Both the position numbers and the translations under genes were made by a program. A stretch of DNA of 64,000 nucleotides from Ramlibacter paludis (GTDB lineage: Bacteria > Pseudomonadota > Gammaproteobacteria > Burkholderiales > Burkholderiaceae_C). The notes below the pieces were generated by a model. It saw nothing but the letters and a program-made list of their open reading frames with translations. It had not been told where the DNA came from and searched no databases. The DNA lies in contig NZ_JAKLTM010000001.1 of NCBI RefSeq assembly GCF_022012305.1, forward strand, positions 1,116,001 to 1,180,000. The letters are read 5' to 3'. Position 1 is the stretch's first letter, and every line of letters starts with the position of its first letter. This document shows, one piece after another, positions 1 through 11,257 of this stretch.

Positions 1-1
1 C

Positions 2-88
2 GGCGACGACCTCAAGGACCACACCGACTATGCCTACTGGCTGGGCGGGGAGTGGCCGCTGGACCTGCGCATGTTCCAGCGAAATTAA
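2..88 (+). CDS. C-terminal end of an unidentified protein (partial)
   Basis: The reading frame enters from the left edge and gives 28 residues ending DLRMFQRN before TAA at 86-88. It is rich in aromatic and acidic residues (HTDYAYWLGGEW), as in a compact soluble enzyme, but too short to assign. Its stop codon overlaps the stop of the convergent ligD gene, so both genes end inside the same small hairpin. Family and function are unknown. Confidence 0.5.
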   Translation, partial: GDDLKDHTDYAYWLGGEWPLDLRMFQRN

Positions 89-107
89 TTGGGTTCTGAC
101 CCCAATT
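83..107. terminator. Hairpin shared by the two convergent gene ends
   Basis: AATTGGG (87-93) and CCCAATT (101-107) are perfect 7-base arms around a 7-base loop, flanked by A/T-rich bases. The hairpin holds the stop codons of both the incoming plus-strand gene and ligD, so it probably serves as a bidirectional terminator. On the minus strand it also encodes the last residues of LigD. Confidence 0.5.
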
Positions 108-2514
108 TCTTGGCGGCGGCGGTGAGGGTCTGGCGGCACTTCCAGTAGTCGGCCCAGGGGTCGGAGTGCTGGAAGGACAGGTGCTCGCGCGCGGTGCGGA
201 CGGTCCATTGGTCGCTGCGTTGCAGCGAAGGCAACTCGTCCCACGAGATCGGCATCGAGACGCCCAGGCCGGGACGCGAGCGCACGGAGAAGGCGGCGGC
301 GGTGGTCGCGCCGTGGCCGTTGCGCAGGTAGTCGACGAAGATGCGGCCGACGCGGTTCGCAGGGCCGCTCCTGGCCACGAAGCGCTGCGGGATCACCCGC
401 GCCAGGTGCTGCACCACGCGCTCGGAAAAGTCCTTGACCTTGTCCCAGCCCCAGTCCCCGCGCGGCGTGAGAGGCACGACCACGTGCAGGCCCTTGCCAC
501 CGCTGGTCTTCAGCCAGCTTTGCAGCTTCAGCTCCGTGAGCAGGCCGCGCACCAGCAGCGCCGACTCCTGCACCAGCTCCCAGCGCACGCCTTCGCCCGG
601 GTCCAGGTCGAAGATCACGCGGTCCGGACGGGCGATGTCGCGCGCGCGGGCATTCCAGGTGTGGAACTCGATCACGTTCATCTGCGCGGCGGCGACCAGG
701 GCTTTGCGCGTGGGAATCTCCAGCAAGGGTGCATGGCCCGGCCACACGTCTGCCGGCAGCTCGCGCACCCCCGCGATGCGCTGCTCGTTCAGGTGCTTCT
801 GGTAGAACAGCTCGCCACCCACGCCTTGCGGCCCGCGCACGAGCGAACAGGGCCGATCCTGCAGGTGCGGCAGCATCCAGTCGGCAACCGAGGCGTAGTA
901 GCGGGCGAGTTCGAGCTTGGTGACGCCGCTGGCCGCATCGACGACGCGCTGCGGATTGGAGATCGTGACGCCCTCGACCACGGACCCCAGCGCCTCCTCG
1001 CGCCGCACTTCGCCCGCGGGCTTGTCGCTGCGCACGCCGAGGAACTTCGCGTGCCGCAACTGCTGGTCGGGCGTCCAGTCGGAGAACTCCACTTCGACGA
1101 CCATCTTCGGCTTCACCCAATGCAGCGCGCCTGCGCGCGCGGCGCCGCGCACGACCAGCACCGGCTTGGTAGCGAAGGGATGCGTCGGCGTCTCGCTCTT
1201 TGCCAGTTGCTTCTGCAGACCCGCCGCGGTCTTTGCATCCCAGCCCGTGCCGACGCCGCCGACGTAGCGCCAGCTGCCGTCGTCTTCGCGCAGGCCAAGC
1301 AGCAGTGCACCCACCTCCGGCTCGCCGCTCGAGCGATCCCGGTACCCGCAGACGACGAACTCCTGGCGCAGCTTGTTCTTGAGCTTGAGCCAGCTCTCGC
1401 TGCGGCCCGAGACGTAAGGCGCGTCGCGACGCTTGGCGAGCACGCCTTCCAGTCCCATCTGCCGCGCCGACTGCAGGATCGCCGAGGCGTCGGCGTCGAA
1501 CGCGGCGCTGTAGCGGAGGCGTTCCTGCGGACGTTCTTCCAGCAGACGCTGGAGGCGCTCGCGCCGCGCATGCAGCGGCACCTTCCGCAGGTCCTGGCCC
1601 TCCAGGTAAGGCAGGTCGAACAGGAAGTACTCGATGGCATCGGTGCGCGTGCTGGCCAGGGCTTCCTGCAGCGCGTGGAAGTTCGGCGTCCCCTTGGGCC
1701 CCAGCACGACGATCTCGCCGTCGAGCCAGGCGCTTTGCAAACCCAGGGCCGCGACCGCAAGCACCAGCGCTGGCATCTTGTCCGACCAGTCGTGGCCGTT
1801 GCGCGTGATCAGTTGCACCTTCTCGCCCTCGACCCGCGCCATCAACCGGTAGCCGTCGAACTTGATCTCCCACAGCCAGTCGCCGCCGGTGGGCGCGGCC
1901 GCGGCCAGGGACGCGAGCTGCGGCGCGATCTTCGCCGGCAGGGGCGCCGCCACGCCGAGCGGCTTCGCCAGTACGCTGTCCGGCAAGGCACTGACCACGT
2001 CGTACTGCGCCGTGGGGCGCGCGTGCCGATCCCGCTTCTTGAACAGGATCCACGCTTCCTGCCGGTCGCCGGGCTTGGCGATGCGCACCAGTTCCCACAG
2101 GCCGGCGAGCTTGTGGCCTTGCAAGGTGAACAGCAGCTTGCCGTCCTTCAAGCCTTGCCGCGGATCGCCCTCGGGCGTCCACGTCCCGCGGTCCCAGACG
2201 ATCACCGTGCCCGCGCCGTACTGGCCTTTCGGAATGGTCCCTTCGAAGCTGCCGTAGGAAAGCGGATGGTCCTCGACGTGGATCGCGATGCGCTTCTCGG
2301 CGGGGTCGAAGCTCGGTCCCTTGGGCAAGGCCCACGAGAGCAGCACGCCATCGAGCTCGAGCCGGAAGTCGTAGTGCAGGCGGCTCGCGTGATGCTTCTG
2401 CACGACGAAGGCAAGCGCGCTGTCGTCGGACGTGCCTTCCTCGCCTTGCGGCTCGCTGGTGCGGTCGAAGTTCCGCCGGGCGCGGTACTTCGCCAGGGCG
2501 CCGCCGCCGGCCAT
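85..2514 (-). CDS. ligD: Multifunctional ATP-dependent DNA ligase D (LigD)
   Basis: Predicted 809-residue NHEJ ligase with all three LigD modules in the order phosphoesterase, ligase, polymerase. Residues about 30-170 form the 3'-phosphoesterase (HHASRLHYDFRLE at 41-53). The ligase domain has its nucleotidyl-accepting lysine in EIKFDGYR (K218). The C-terminal primase-polymerase domain has the metal-binding pair D636/D638 in FDLDPG and the SGGKGLH motif. I chose the ATG at 2514 because it sits 2 bases after the stop of the upstream operon gene and begins the conserved N-terminus; the frame stays open further upstream but that part overlaps the neighbour. It seals double-strand breaks held by Ku, whose gene is two positions upstream. 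The last eight residues (KKLGSEPN) are encoded by a terminator-like hairpin. Confidence 0.95.
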   Translation of the reverse strand: MAGGGALAKYRARRNFDRTSEPQGEEGTSDDSALAFVVQKHHASRLHYDFRLELDGVLLSWALPKGPSFDPAEKRIAIHVEDHPLSYGSFEGTIPKGQYGAGTVIVWDRGTWTPEGDPRQGLKDGKLLFTLQGHKLAGLWELVRIAKPGDRQEAWILFKKRDRHARPTAQYDVVSALPDSVLAKPLGVAAPLPAKIAPQLASLAAAAPTGGDWLWEIKFDGYRLMARVEGEKVQLITRNGHDWSDKMPALVLAVAALGLQSAWLDGEIVVLGPKGTPNFHALQEALASTRTDAIEYFLFDLPYLEGQDLRKVPLHARRERLQRLLEERPQERLRYSAAFDADASAILQSARQMGLEGVLAKRRDAPYVSGRSESWLKLKNKLRQEFVVCGYRDRSSGEPEVGALLLGLREDDGSWRYVGGVGTGWDAKTAAGLQKQLAKSETPTHPFATKPVLVVRGAARAGALHWVKPKMVVEVEFSDWTPDQQLRHAKFLGVRSDKPAGEVRREEALGSVVEGVTISNPQRVVDAASGVTKLELARYYASVADWMLPHLQDRPCSLVRGPQGVGGELFYQKHLNEQRIAGVRELPADVWPGHAPLLEIPTRKALVAAAQMNVIEFHTWNARARDIARPDRVIFDLDPGEGVRWELVQESALLVRGLLTELKLQSWLKTSGGKGLHVVVPLTPRGDWGWDKVKDFSERVVQHLARVIPQRFVARSGPANRVGRIFVDYLRNGHGATTAAAFSVRSRPGLGVSMPISWDELPSLQRSDQWTVRTAREHLSFQHSDPWADYWKCRQTLTAAAKKLGSEPN

Positions 2515-2516
2515 CG

Positions 2517-3350
2517 CTAGCGCTGCAGCCGGTGGTAGGCGCTGTAGTGGCGCAGCGCGCCGCGCTCGTCGCCGGCCTGCTTGCGCAGCTCCGCCAGGTT
2601 GTAGTGGGCGTCGGCCAGGTTGGGGTCCAGTTCCAGGCTGCGCTCGTAGGCGTCCGCGGCTTCGTCCAGGCGCTCCAGGTGGTCGAGCGCCACGCCGCGG
2701 TTGAAATGCAGCACCGCGGAGTTGGGGCAATTCTGGAGCGCAGTGGCGGACAGGCGCACCAGGTCCTCGTAGCGGCCGGCGTCGGCCCACATGGCGCCCA
2801 GGTTCAGGTAGGCGTCTTCCAGGTCCGGCGCGAGCAGCAGGGCCTGCAGGTAGGCGGCCTCGGCGGCGGCGGTGTCCGTGGCTTCCAGCGCCAGCCCGCG
2901 GTCGAACAGTTCGAAGGCATCGGCCTCCCGCGCCTTGCGCGAGGCGGGACGCTGCAGCACGGTCACGTTCCCCGCCACCGTGCCCACTTCGAAGTCCATC
3001 AGCAGCTGGCCGCTGTCGGACTGCAGGCGACCGCTGCGATCGCGCACCGCGACGTCGCCGCCGACGGCCGTGATGCGCAAGCCGCTCAGGGGCAGCTCCG
3101 CCGGGAGATCGGCCTTCAGCCGCGCCAGGGAGGCCAGGATGCGCCGGGGCTTCAGGTGCTGCGCCTGCAAGGCGTGCGCCGTGCGCAGCAGCGCCAGGTC
3201 CTGGAAAGTGAAGCGCCACTCGTTGCGCTTGCCGCGCGTGGGTTGCACGAAGCCGGCTGCGATCAGGCCGAGGACGATGTGGCGCGACAGCCCCAGCATC
3301 GCCTGGACGCGGCGAAGCGTGTACGTCGTTGCTTCGTCGGCCGCGGGCAC
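2517..3350 (-). CDS. MerR-like helix-turn-helix protein with C-terminal TPR repeats
   Basis: 277 residues from a GTG start. The N-terminus (about 8-75; YTLRRVQAMLGLSRHIVLGLIAAGF then QDLALLRTAHAL) resembles the winged helix of MerR regulators. Residues about 150-275 carry tetratricopeptide repeats (for example AYLNLGAMWADAGRYEDLV and AADAYERSLELDPNLADAHYNLAEL). The middle has short beta-like segments and no recognised motif. It lies between ku (4 bases away) and ligD (2 bases away), so it is almost certainly co-transcribed with them. Inference: it regulates the operon, or scaffolds Ku/LigD through its TPRs. I know of no defined role for this architecture in end joining. Confidence 0.8.
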   Translation of the reverse strand: MPAADEATTYTLRRVQAMLGLSRHIVLGLIAAGFVQPTRGKRNEWRFTFQDLALLRTAHALQAQHLKPRRILASLARLKADLPAELPLSGLRITAVGGDVAVRDRSGRLQSDSGQLLMDFEVGTVAGNVTVLQRPASRKAREADAFELFDRGLALEATDTAAAEAAYLQALLLAPDLEDAYLNLGAMWADAGRYEDLVRLSATALQNCPNSAVLHFNRGVALDHLERLDEAADAYERSLELDPNLADAHYNLAELRKQAGDERGALRHYSAYHRLQR

Positions 3351-3354
3351 CGGT

Positions 3355-4281
3355 CTACTTGCGGGCGCGCGCCTTGGCGGGCGCCGGCGCCGCGACGGTT
3401 TCGGCGGGCGTGCTCGCCGCGCCGCGCTTGGCGCTCTTGCGCTCCTTGGGCGCGGCCGCGGCCTCCGCCACCGCCGTCTTCGCGGCGGCGGGCTTGGCCG
3501 GCGCCGGCTTCTTGATCAGGCTCGCGCGCAGCGCTTCCATCAGGTCGATCACTTGGCCGGTACCTTGCGTCTCCACCGGCGTGGAGGCCACCACCTGCTG
3601 GCCGGCGATCTTGGCATCGATGGCGGCCAGGATGCGCTTCTTCTCTTCGTCGACGTACTGCGTGGGGTCGTAGCTGTCGGTGGCGATCTGGTCGATCAGC
3701 TGCAGGGCGAGCTGCAATTCGGGCTGCGAGACCTCGACCTTCTCGATGTCCAGGTCCTTGTGCGAGCGCACTTCGGCCGCGTACAGCAGCTGCTGCAGCA
3801 CCAGGCCTTCTTCGGACGGGCGGATCTGCACCACGTATTGCTTGGCCTTCCAGGCCCACTTGGCCAGGGCGCACCGGTGGCTCTGGCGCATGGCCTCGGC
3901 CAGCAGCGCATAGGGCTTGGCGCCGCGCTTGTCGGGCGCCAGCAGGTAGGCCTTGTCGTAGAAGAGCGGGTCGACCGACTTCTCGGGGATGAAGGAGATG
4001 ATGTCGATGCTGGGGCTGCTGGACTCTTCCAGAGCCTTGAGCTCCTCGGGCGAGAAGAGCACGAAGCGGTCCTTCTCGAACTCGTAGCCCTTGACCATCT
4101 CCGAGCGCGGCACCACGGCCTGGTCCTTCTCGGACACGTACTGCTGCTTCAGCCGCGAGCCGTCCTTGGCCAGCATGTTGAACTTGACCGCGCTCGAGGT
4201 CTCGGTGGCGGAGTACAGCTTGACGGGAATGGACACCAGGCCGAAGCTCAGTGACAGCGAAGCGATCGAACGGGCGGCCAT
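3355..4281 (-). CDS. ku: Non-homologous end-joining protein Ku
   Basis: 308-residue bacterial Ku homologue. The start MAARSIASLSLSFGLVSIPVKLYSAT is the family's N-terminal beta-barrel signature, and the core continues through KAYLLAPDKRGAKPYALLAEAM. The C-terminus after about residue 255 is a lysine/alanine/proline-rich tail (KKPAPAKPAAAK, ending PAKARARK), typical of bacterial Ku tails that aid DNA binding and LigD recruitment. It forms a homodimeric ring on broken DNA ends. It is the first gene of a three-gene minus-strand operon with the MerR/TPR gene and ligD. The divergent neighbour is a sensor kinase starting at 4390. Confidence 0.95.
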   Translation of the reverse strand: MAARSIASLSLSFGLVSIPVKLYSATETSSAVKFNMLAKDGSRLKQQYVSEKDQAVVPRSEMVKGYEFEKDRFVLFSPEELKALEESSSPSIDIISFIPEKSVDPLFYDKAYLLAPDKRGAKPYALLAEAMRQSHRCALAKWAWKAKQYVVQIRPSEEGLVLQQLLYAAEVRSHKDLDIEKVEVSQPELQLALQLIDQIATDSYDPTQYVDEEKKRILAAIDAKIAGQQVVASTPVETQGTGQVIDLMEALRASLIKKPAPAKPAAAKTAVAEAAAAPKERKSAKRGAASTPAETVAAPAPAKARARK

Positions 4282-4389
4282 CGAGAACCTTCCACGCTAC
4301 GGGGGGAGGGTCATGGTAAAGGGGGCAGCCCGGGGCTGCAAGCACATGGCCGCACCGGTGTGGCGCATGGCGCAAAGCTATAGTGAGGC

Positions 4390-6783
4390 ATGTCCGCCGC
4401 CCAGGCCCCCGTCCCGTCCTTCCTGCAAGGGGGCGCAGCCATGGGCGCGCTGCTGCGTACCTTCGACTGGGCGGCCACGCCGCTCGGGCCCGCGGCCGCC
4501 TGGCCGCAATCGCTGAAGACAGCCGTCAGCCTCATCCTGCGCGCGCAGCAGCCGATGTTCATCGGCTGGGGGCCCGAGTTCATCTCCTTCTACAACGAGG
4601 GCTATGTCGCGATCCTGGGGGAGAAGCATCCCCACGCCCTCGGACGCCCGATGGCCGAAGTGTGGAGCGAGATCTGGCACGAGCTCGGGCCGCTGAACGA
4701 TGCGGTGATGCGCGGCGAGTCCCTGTCCTTCGAGAGCCGGCCGTTCGACCTGGCCGGCCGCGCCGAGCCGGGCCCATTCTTCTTCAATTTCACCTATACC
4801 CCGCTGCTGGATGACCAGGGCGGCGTGGCCGGCATCTTCTGCGTTGCGATGGAGACCACCAGCGCGGTCCGCCTGGCGCAGGAGACGCAAGCCACACGCG
4901 CCGCGCAGCGGGCCTTGCAGGACAGCGAGGAGCGGCTGCGCCTGGCCACCGACGCGGCGGAGATCGCCTTCTGGGACGTCAACACCCTGGACGGCATGCT
5001 GGTCTGGCAGCCCCGGCTGCGCGCCATGTTCGGCATCACCGGCTCCGATCCGCTGACCCTGGCCGACTTCTATGCAGGATTGCATCCCGAGGACCGGGAC
5101 GCGGTGGCCGCGGCCTTCAATGCCGCGTGCGATCCGCAGGTGCGCGCGCTGTACAACGTCGAGTACCGCACGGTCGGCCGCGACGACGGCCGGGTCCGCT
5201 GGGTGGCGGCGAAGGGCCGCGCACTGTTCGACGAGGCCGGCCGCTGCGTCCGCGCCAATGGCACCGCCATCGACATCTCGGGCCGCAAGGCCACCGAGCA
5301 GGCGATGGAAGTCGCCCTGGAGGCCAGCCGCACCGGAACCTTCCACTGGGACATCCAGGACAACACGCTGTGGTGGGACACCGCACTGGACCGCCTGTTC
5401 GGGCTGCCTCCCGGGGAGGCGGTGCGCAGCCTCGACCAGTTCGTCGCGTTGGTCCATCCCGACGATCGGGCCGAAGTGATCCGCCGCTGCGAGCGCTGCC
5501 GCGACTTCGCCGACGACTTCGAGATGGAGTTCCGGGTGGTCTACCCGGACGGTTCGGTGCACTGGCTGTACGACCGCGGGCGGACCTTTCTCGATGCGGC
5601 CGGCCGGGCCAAGACGATGACCGGCGCCTGTGTCGACATCACCGACCTGTGGCTCGCGCGCGAGGCTTTGCGGCAGGCCGATCGCCAGAAGGACGAATTC
5701 CTGGCAACCCTGGCGCACGAACTGCGCAACCCGCTCGCGCCACTGCGGACCGGCTTGCACATGCTGCAGCGAAGCGGAGCCGCGGGCGAGCAGGCGGCCA
5801 AGGTGCACGGCATCATGCAGCGCCAGCTGGACCACATGGTTCGCCTGGTCGACGACCTGCTGGACATCGCCCGCATCAGCCAGGGCAAGATCGCGCTGCG
5901 GCATGAACTGCTGCCGCTGCAGACGGTGCTGGAGCAGGCGCTGGAGGTTTCACGCCCGCTCATGGACGCGCAGGGCCTGGAGATGGCCTGGGAGGGAATG
6001 GATTCGCGGCTGATGGTCGCGGGCGACGCCACGCGCCTCGTGCAGGTCGTGGGCAACCTGCTGAACAACGCCGCGAAGTACACCCCGCGGGGCGGCCGCG
6101 TGACGCTGCGCGCGGGCGCCGACGGCGACATGCTGCGCATCGAGGTGGAGGACACCGGTGTCGGCATTCCGCCCGCCATGCTGGAGCGGGTCTTCGAACG
6201 CTTCGCCCAGGTGCAGCAGCATCTGGAGCGCGCCCAGGGTGGCCTCGGCATCGGCCTGAGCGTCGTCAAGAGCCTGGTCGAAATGCACGGCGGCCGCGTC
6301 GCTGCCGAGAGCGACGGCCCGGGCGCGGGCAGCCGTTTCCTCGTGTGGCTGCCGCGCGCCGAAGCGCGTGATCCCGTCGCTGCCCGTGCGGACGCTCGCT
6401 CGTCCATTGCCTCCATGCGCCGCAAGGTTCTGGTCGTGGACGACAATCTCGATGCCGCAACGACGCTGGCGATGGTGCTGGAACACGGCGGGCACGAGGT
6501 ATTCCTCGCGCATGACGGGCTCGCGGCGCTGGAACTGGCCACCCGCCACCACCCCGCGGTGGTGTTCCTCGACATCGGCATGCCGGGCATGAACGGCTAC
6601 GACACCGCCGGCCGCATCCGCGCGCTGCCCGGCGGCGCCGCGCTGACCCTGGTGGCGCTCACCGGCTGGGGCAGCGAGAGCGACCAGGCGCGCAGCAGGT
6701 CCGCCGGATTCGACCTGCACCTCACCAAGCCGGTGGAGATGGGCGCGGTGGAGCGGGTGATGGCAGCGTTTGCTGCGCGATGA
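4390..6783 (+). CDS. Hybrid sensor histidine kinase with PAS domains and C-terminal receiver
   Basis: 797 residues, no transmembrane segment, so probably cytosolic. An N-terminal PAS/GAF-like sensor (about 20-155; FIGWGPEFISFYNEGY) is followed by two PAS domains (about 175-300 and 305-430; LHPEDRD and VHPDDRA). Next come a HisKA dimerisation domain with phospho-acceptor H443 in LAHELRNP, an HATPase domain (NLLNNAAKYTP about 556; GLGIGLSVVKSLVEMHGG), and a receiver with D728 in FLDIGMPGMNGYD. No partner regulator lies alongside. Its kinase core closely resembles the two kai-linked hybrid kinases in this window. The ATG at 4390 has only a weak GAGG just upstream; an internal ATG at 4441 is possible. 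Confidence 0.9.
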   Translation: MSAAQAPVPSFLQGGAAMGALLRTFDWAATPLGPAAAWPQSLKTAVSLILRAQQPMFIGWGPEFISFYNEGYVAILGEKHPHALGRPMAEVWSEIWHELGPLNDAVMRGESLSFESRPFDLAGRAEPGPFFFNFTYTPLLDDQGGVAGIFCVAMETTSAVRLAQETQATRAAQRALQDSEERLRLATDAAEIAFWDVNTLDGMLVWQPRLRAMFGITGSDPLTLADFYAGLHPEDRDAVAAAFNAACDPQVRALYNVEYRTVGRDDGRVRWVAAKGRALFDEAGRCVRANGTAIDISGRKATEQAMEVALEASRTGTFHWDIQDNTLWWDTALDRLFGLPPGEAVRSLDQFVALVHPDDRAEVIRRCERCRDFADDFEMEFRVVYPDGSVHWLYDRGRTFLDAAGRAKTMTGACVDITDLWLAREALRQADRQKDEFLATLAHELRNPLAPLRTGLHMLQRSGAAGEQAAKVHGIMQRQLDHMVRLVDDLLDIARISQGKIALRHELLPLQTVLEQALEVSRPLMDAQGLEMAWEGMDSRLMVAGDATRLVQVVGNLLNNAAKYTPRGGRVTLRAGADGDMLRIEVEDTGVGIPPAMLERVFERFAQVQQHLERAQGGLGIGLSVVKSLVEMHGGRVAAESDGPGAGSRFLVWLPRAEARDPVAARADARSSIASMRRKVLVVDDNLDAATTLAMVLEHGGHEVFLAHDGLAALELATRHHPAVVFLDIGMPGMNGYDTAGRIRALPGGAALTLVALTGWGSESDQARSRSAGFDLHLTKPVEMGAVERVMAAFAAR

Positions 6784-6847
6784 TCTTGCCGGACTCCGTG
6801 CGGCGGCGTAGCTGACGCGGGTCGGCCTGACCGGGGACAATGCATCA

Positions 6848-6873
6848 TTGCACTTAAGCGTGGAAAAGTGCAA
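6848..6873. promoter_or_regulatory. Inverted repeat TTGCACTT/AAGTGCAA before the aconitase gene
   Basis: Perfect 8-base arms TTGCACTT (6848-6855) and AAGTGCAA (6866-6873) around 10 bases, ending 9 bases before the chosen ATG. The core TTGCA-N16-TGCAA recurs with identical spacing at 11218-11243, between the gntR and Bug genes of the same module. The shared 8-base block CATTGCAC and equal spacing make it a candidate operator for the GntR regulator encoded at 10260-11156. The position would let a bound regulator block initiation. Confidence 0.55.
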
Positions 6874-6882
6874 AATCCGCCG

Positions 6883-9522
<2,640 letters not shown>

Positions 9523-9530
9523 AAGAAACC

Positions 9531-10250
9531 ATGACCCAAGCCCTGGCCGCGGAAGCGGCGCCCACCGGCAAGCTGCGCATTTCCATCAACGTCGGCAATC
9601 CCATCCTCGCGCGCCGCGCTGGGGAGGGCGCCGAAGGCGTGTCGATCGACCTGGGCCGCGCCTTCGCGCAGCGCCTGGGGCTGGAAGCCGAACTGCAGGT
9701 CTACGCGTCGGCCGGCGAGTCGGTCGATGCCGTCCGTGCGCAGAAGGCGGATCTCGGCTTCTTTGCCATCGACCCGAAGCGCTCGGAGGGCATTGCCTTT
9801 TCCGCGCCCTATGTCCTGATCGAAGGCGCCTACCTGGTGAAGGATGCTTCGCCGCTGAAGGACAACGGCGAAGTCGACCGTGCGGGCAACCGCGTCGTGG
9901 TCGGCAAGGGCAGCGCCTACGACCTGTACCTGACGCGCGAGCTGAAGAACGCAGCCATCGAACGCGCGCCGACTTCGCCGGCGGTGGTGGACCACTTCCT
10001 GGCCTGCGGCGCCGAGGTCGCGGCCGGCGTCAAGCAGCAGCTGGAGTTCGATGCCGCGCGCATCGGCGGGCTGCGCCTGCTGCCGGGACGCTTCATGGTG
10101 ATCCAGCAGGCCACCGGCGTGCCGGAAGGCCGGCCGGCGACCATCGCGGCCCTGCGCGCGTTCATCGAGGAAATGAAGGCCACGGGCTTCGTCGCGCAGG
10201 CCTTGCAGCGCCACGGCATCCAGGGCGCCAGCGTCGCGCCGGCGGCTTAG
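9531..10250 (+). CDS. Family 3 solute-binding-domain protein without a signal peptide
   Basis: 239 residues with the bilobed periplasmic-binding fold of SBP_bac_3 proteins (VSIDLGRAFAQRLGLEAEL; KADLGFFAIDPKRSEGIAFSAPY; GKGSAYDLYLTREL). The N-terminus (MTQALAAEAAPTGKLRIS) is short and polar and lacks a secretion signal. As read, it would stay in the cytoplasm, which is unusual for this fold. It starts 8 bases after the aconitase stop, so the two are probably one transcript. It could be a cytosolic ligand-binding or moonlighting enzyme (some members have cyclohexadienyl dehydratase activity) rather than a transport receptor. No ABC permease is nearby. Confidence 0.75.
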   Translation: MTQALAAEAAPTGKLRISINVGNPILARRAGEGAEGVSIDLGRAFAQRLGLEAELQVYASAGESVDAVRAQKADLGFFAIDPKRSEGIAFSAPYVLIEGAYLVKDASPLKDNGEVDRAGNRVVVGKGSAYDLYLTRELKNAAIERAPTSPAVVDHFLACGAEVAAGVKQQLEFDAARIGGLRLLPGRFMVIQQATGVPEGRPATIAALRAFIEEMKATGFVAQALQRHGIQGASVAPAA

Positions 10251-10259
10251 CCCAGGCGC

Positions 10260-11156
10260 TCAGGCCTTCAGGATCTTCGCGATCTTCTGCATGTTCTTCA
10301 GCGTCGCCGCGAGGTGCTCGCGCAGCGACGCGGCCGCCTCTTCGTTGCGGCCTTGCTCCAGCAGGTCCAGGATCTCCAGGTGCTGCTGGCAATGCTGCTT
10401 GTAGCGCTTGCGATCCTGGGTGGAACGGTAGGAGAGCAGCCGGCGCACGCGGTTCACGCGCCGGATCGCGTCGATGAAGAAGGGGTTGCCGGAGCCCTCC
10501 ACCAGCGCCTCGTGGAAGCGCACGCCGCGGTCGTGGATCTGGTCGGCGGTGTCGGTCCTGATGCCGCCTTCCAGCAAGTGGATCTCCGCCGCGCGGCAGC
10601 GCGCCAGCACTTCGGGCGCGATGCGGTAGCCCGGCTCCAGCAGCGCGGCCGGTTCGAGCGCCATGCGCATGCGGTACGACTGCAGCAGGCTTTCCGACGT
10701 GGTGAGCATGGTCGAGAACTCCCAGCCGTAGCCGGGCTTCTTCTCGATCCAGCCTTCCTGCGCCATGCGATGCAGCAGGGACTGCAGCTGCGCGCTGGTG
10801 AGCTCGTAGCGCTGCTTGAGGAAGCTTTCCGCCACGGTGTCCGGCAGCTCGCCGTTGAGGCGGTCCTCGGCGATGCGGAAGTAGGTGGAGCTCGGCGGCG
10901 CGCCCTCGTTGAGCCCGAGTTCGTCGGCCAGCTGCGCCACCGGCCCCTCGATCTCGGTGGCAAGGAAGTAGCCGCGGTTCGCCTCGCGGTGCACGACGCC
11001 CTTTTCGTGCAACAGCCCCAGCGCCTGGTTGATCGGCGAGCGCGAAATCCGCAGGCGATCCGCCAGCATCTGCGCGGGCAGGTGGCTGCCGGGCGCGAGG
11101 CCGTCTTCGCGGATCAGTTCCAGGATGCGGGCGGGGACGGAGAGGTCGAGGTTCAT
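10260..11156 (-). CDS. GntR/FadR-type regulator with two apparent winged helices
   Basis: 298 residues, about 60 longer than a normal FadR-type GntR protein. Residues 8-68 form the expected winged helix (ILELIREDGLAPGSHLPAQM, then RISRSPINQALGLLHEKGVV). Residues about 90-150 look like a second one (FRIAEDRLNGELPDTVAESF, LTSAQLQSLLHRMAQEGWI, KPGYGWEFSTM). The FCD ligand domain follows, with FHEAL at 214-218 and later histidines that could bind metal. It is divergent from the Bug gene and convergent with the solute-binding gene. The TTGCA-N16-TGCAA dyads near the aconitase and Bug genes are its likely targets. Inference: it senses a carboxylate. Confidence 0.85.
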   Translation of the reverse strand: MNLDLSVPARILELIREDGLAPGSHLPAQMLADRLRISRSPINQALGLLHEKGVVHREANRGYFLATEIEGPVAQLADELGLNEGAPPSSTYFRIAEDRLNGELPDTVAESFLKQRYELTSAQLQSLLHRMAQEGWIEKKPGYGWEFSTMLTTSESLLQSYRMRMALEPAALLEPGYRIAPEVLARCRAAEIHLLEGGIRTDTADQIHDRGVRFHEALVEGSGNPFFIDAIRRVNRVRRLLSYRSTQDRKRYKQHCQQHLEILDLLEQGRNEEAAASLREHLAATLKNMQKIAKILKA

Positions 11157-11217
11157 CGGTCGAGGGACTGCTTGGGACGAAACGATAGCACTCCGTGTTT
11201 TCCACTACGTCCGCACA

Positions 11218-11243
11218 TTGCACGTTTTCAATCACAAATGCAA
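11218..11243. promoter_or_regulatory. Inverted repeat TTGCA-N16-TGCAA between gntR and the Bug gene
   Basis: ATTGCA (11217-11222) and TGCAAT (11239-11244) form 6-base arms; the core spacing of 16 bases equals that of the dyad before the aconitase gene. The site is in the 101-base divergent intergenic region and could repress both the regulator and the Bug receptor. Assignment to the GntR protein is an inference from the shared motif. Confidence 0.55.
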
Positions 11244-11257
11244 TAATCGGGACCATC

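Noticed and set aside
2515-3219. Upstream extension of the ligD frame by 235 codons
   Set aside because: It overlaps the MerR/TPR gene, and its translation is Arg/Gly/Pro-rich without domain similarity; the ATG at 2514 begins the conserved sequence.
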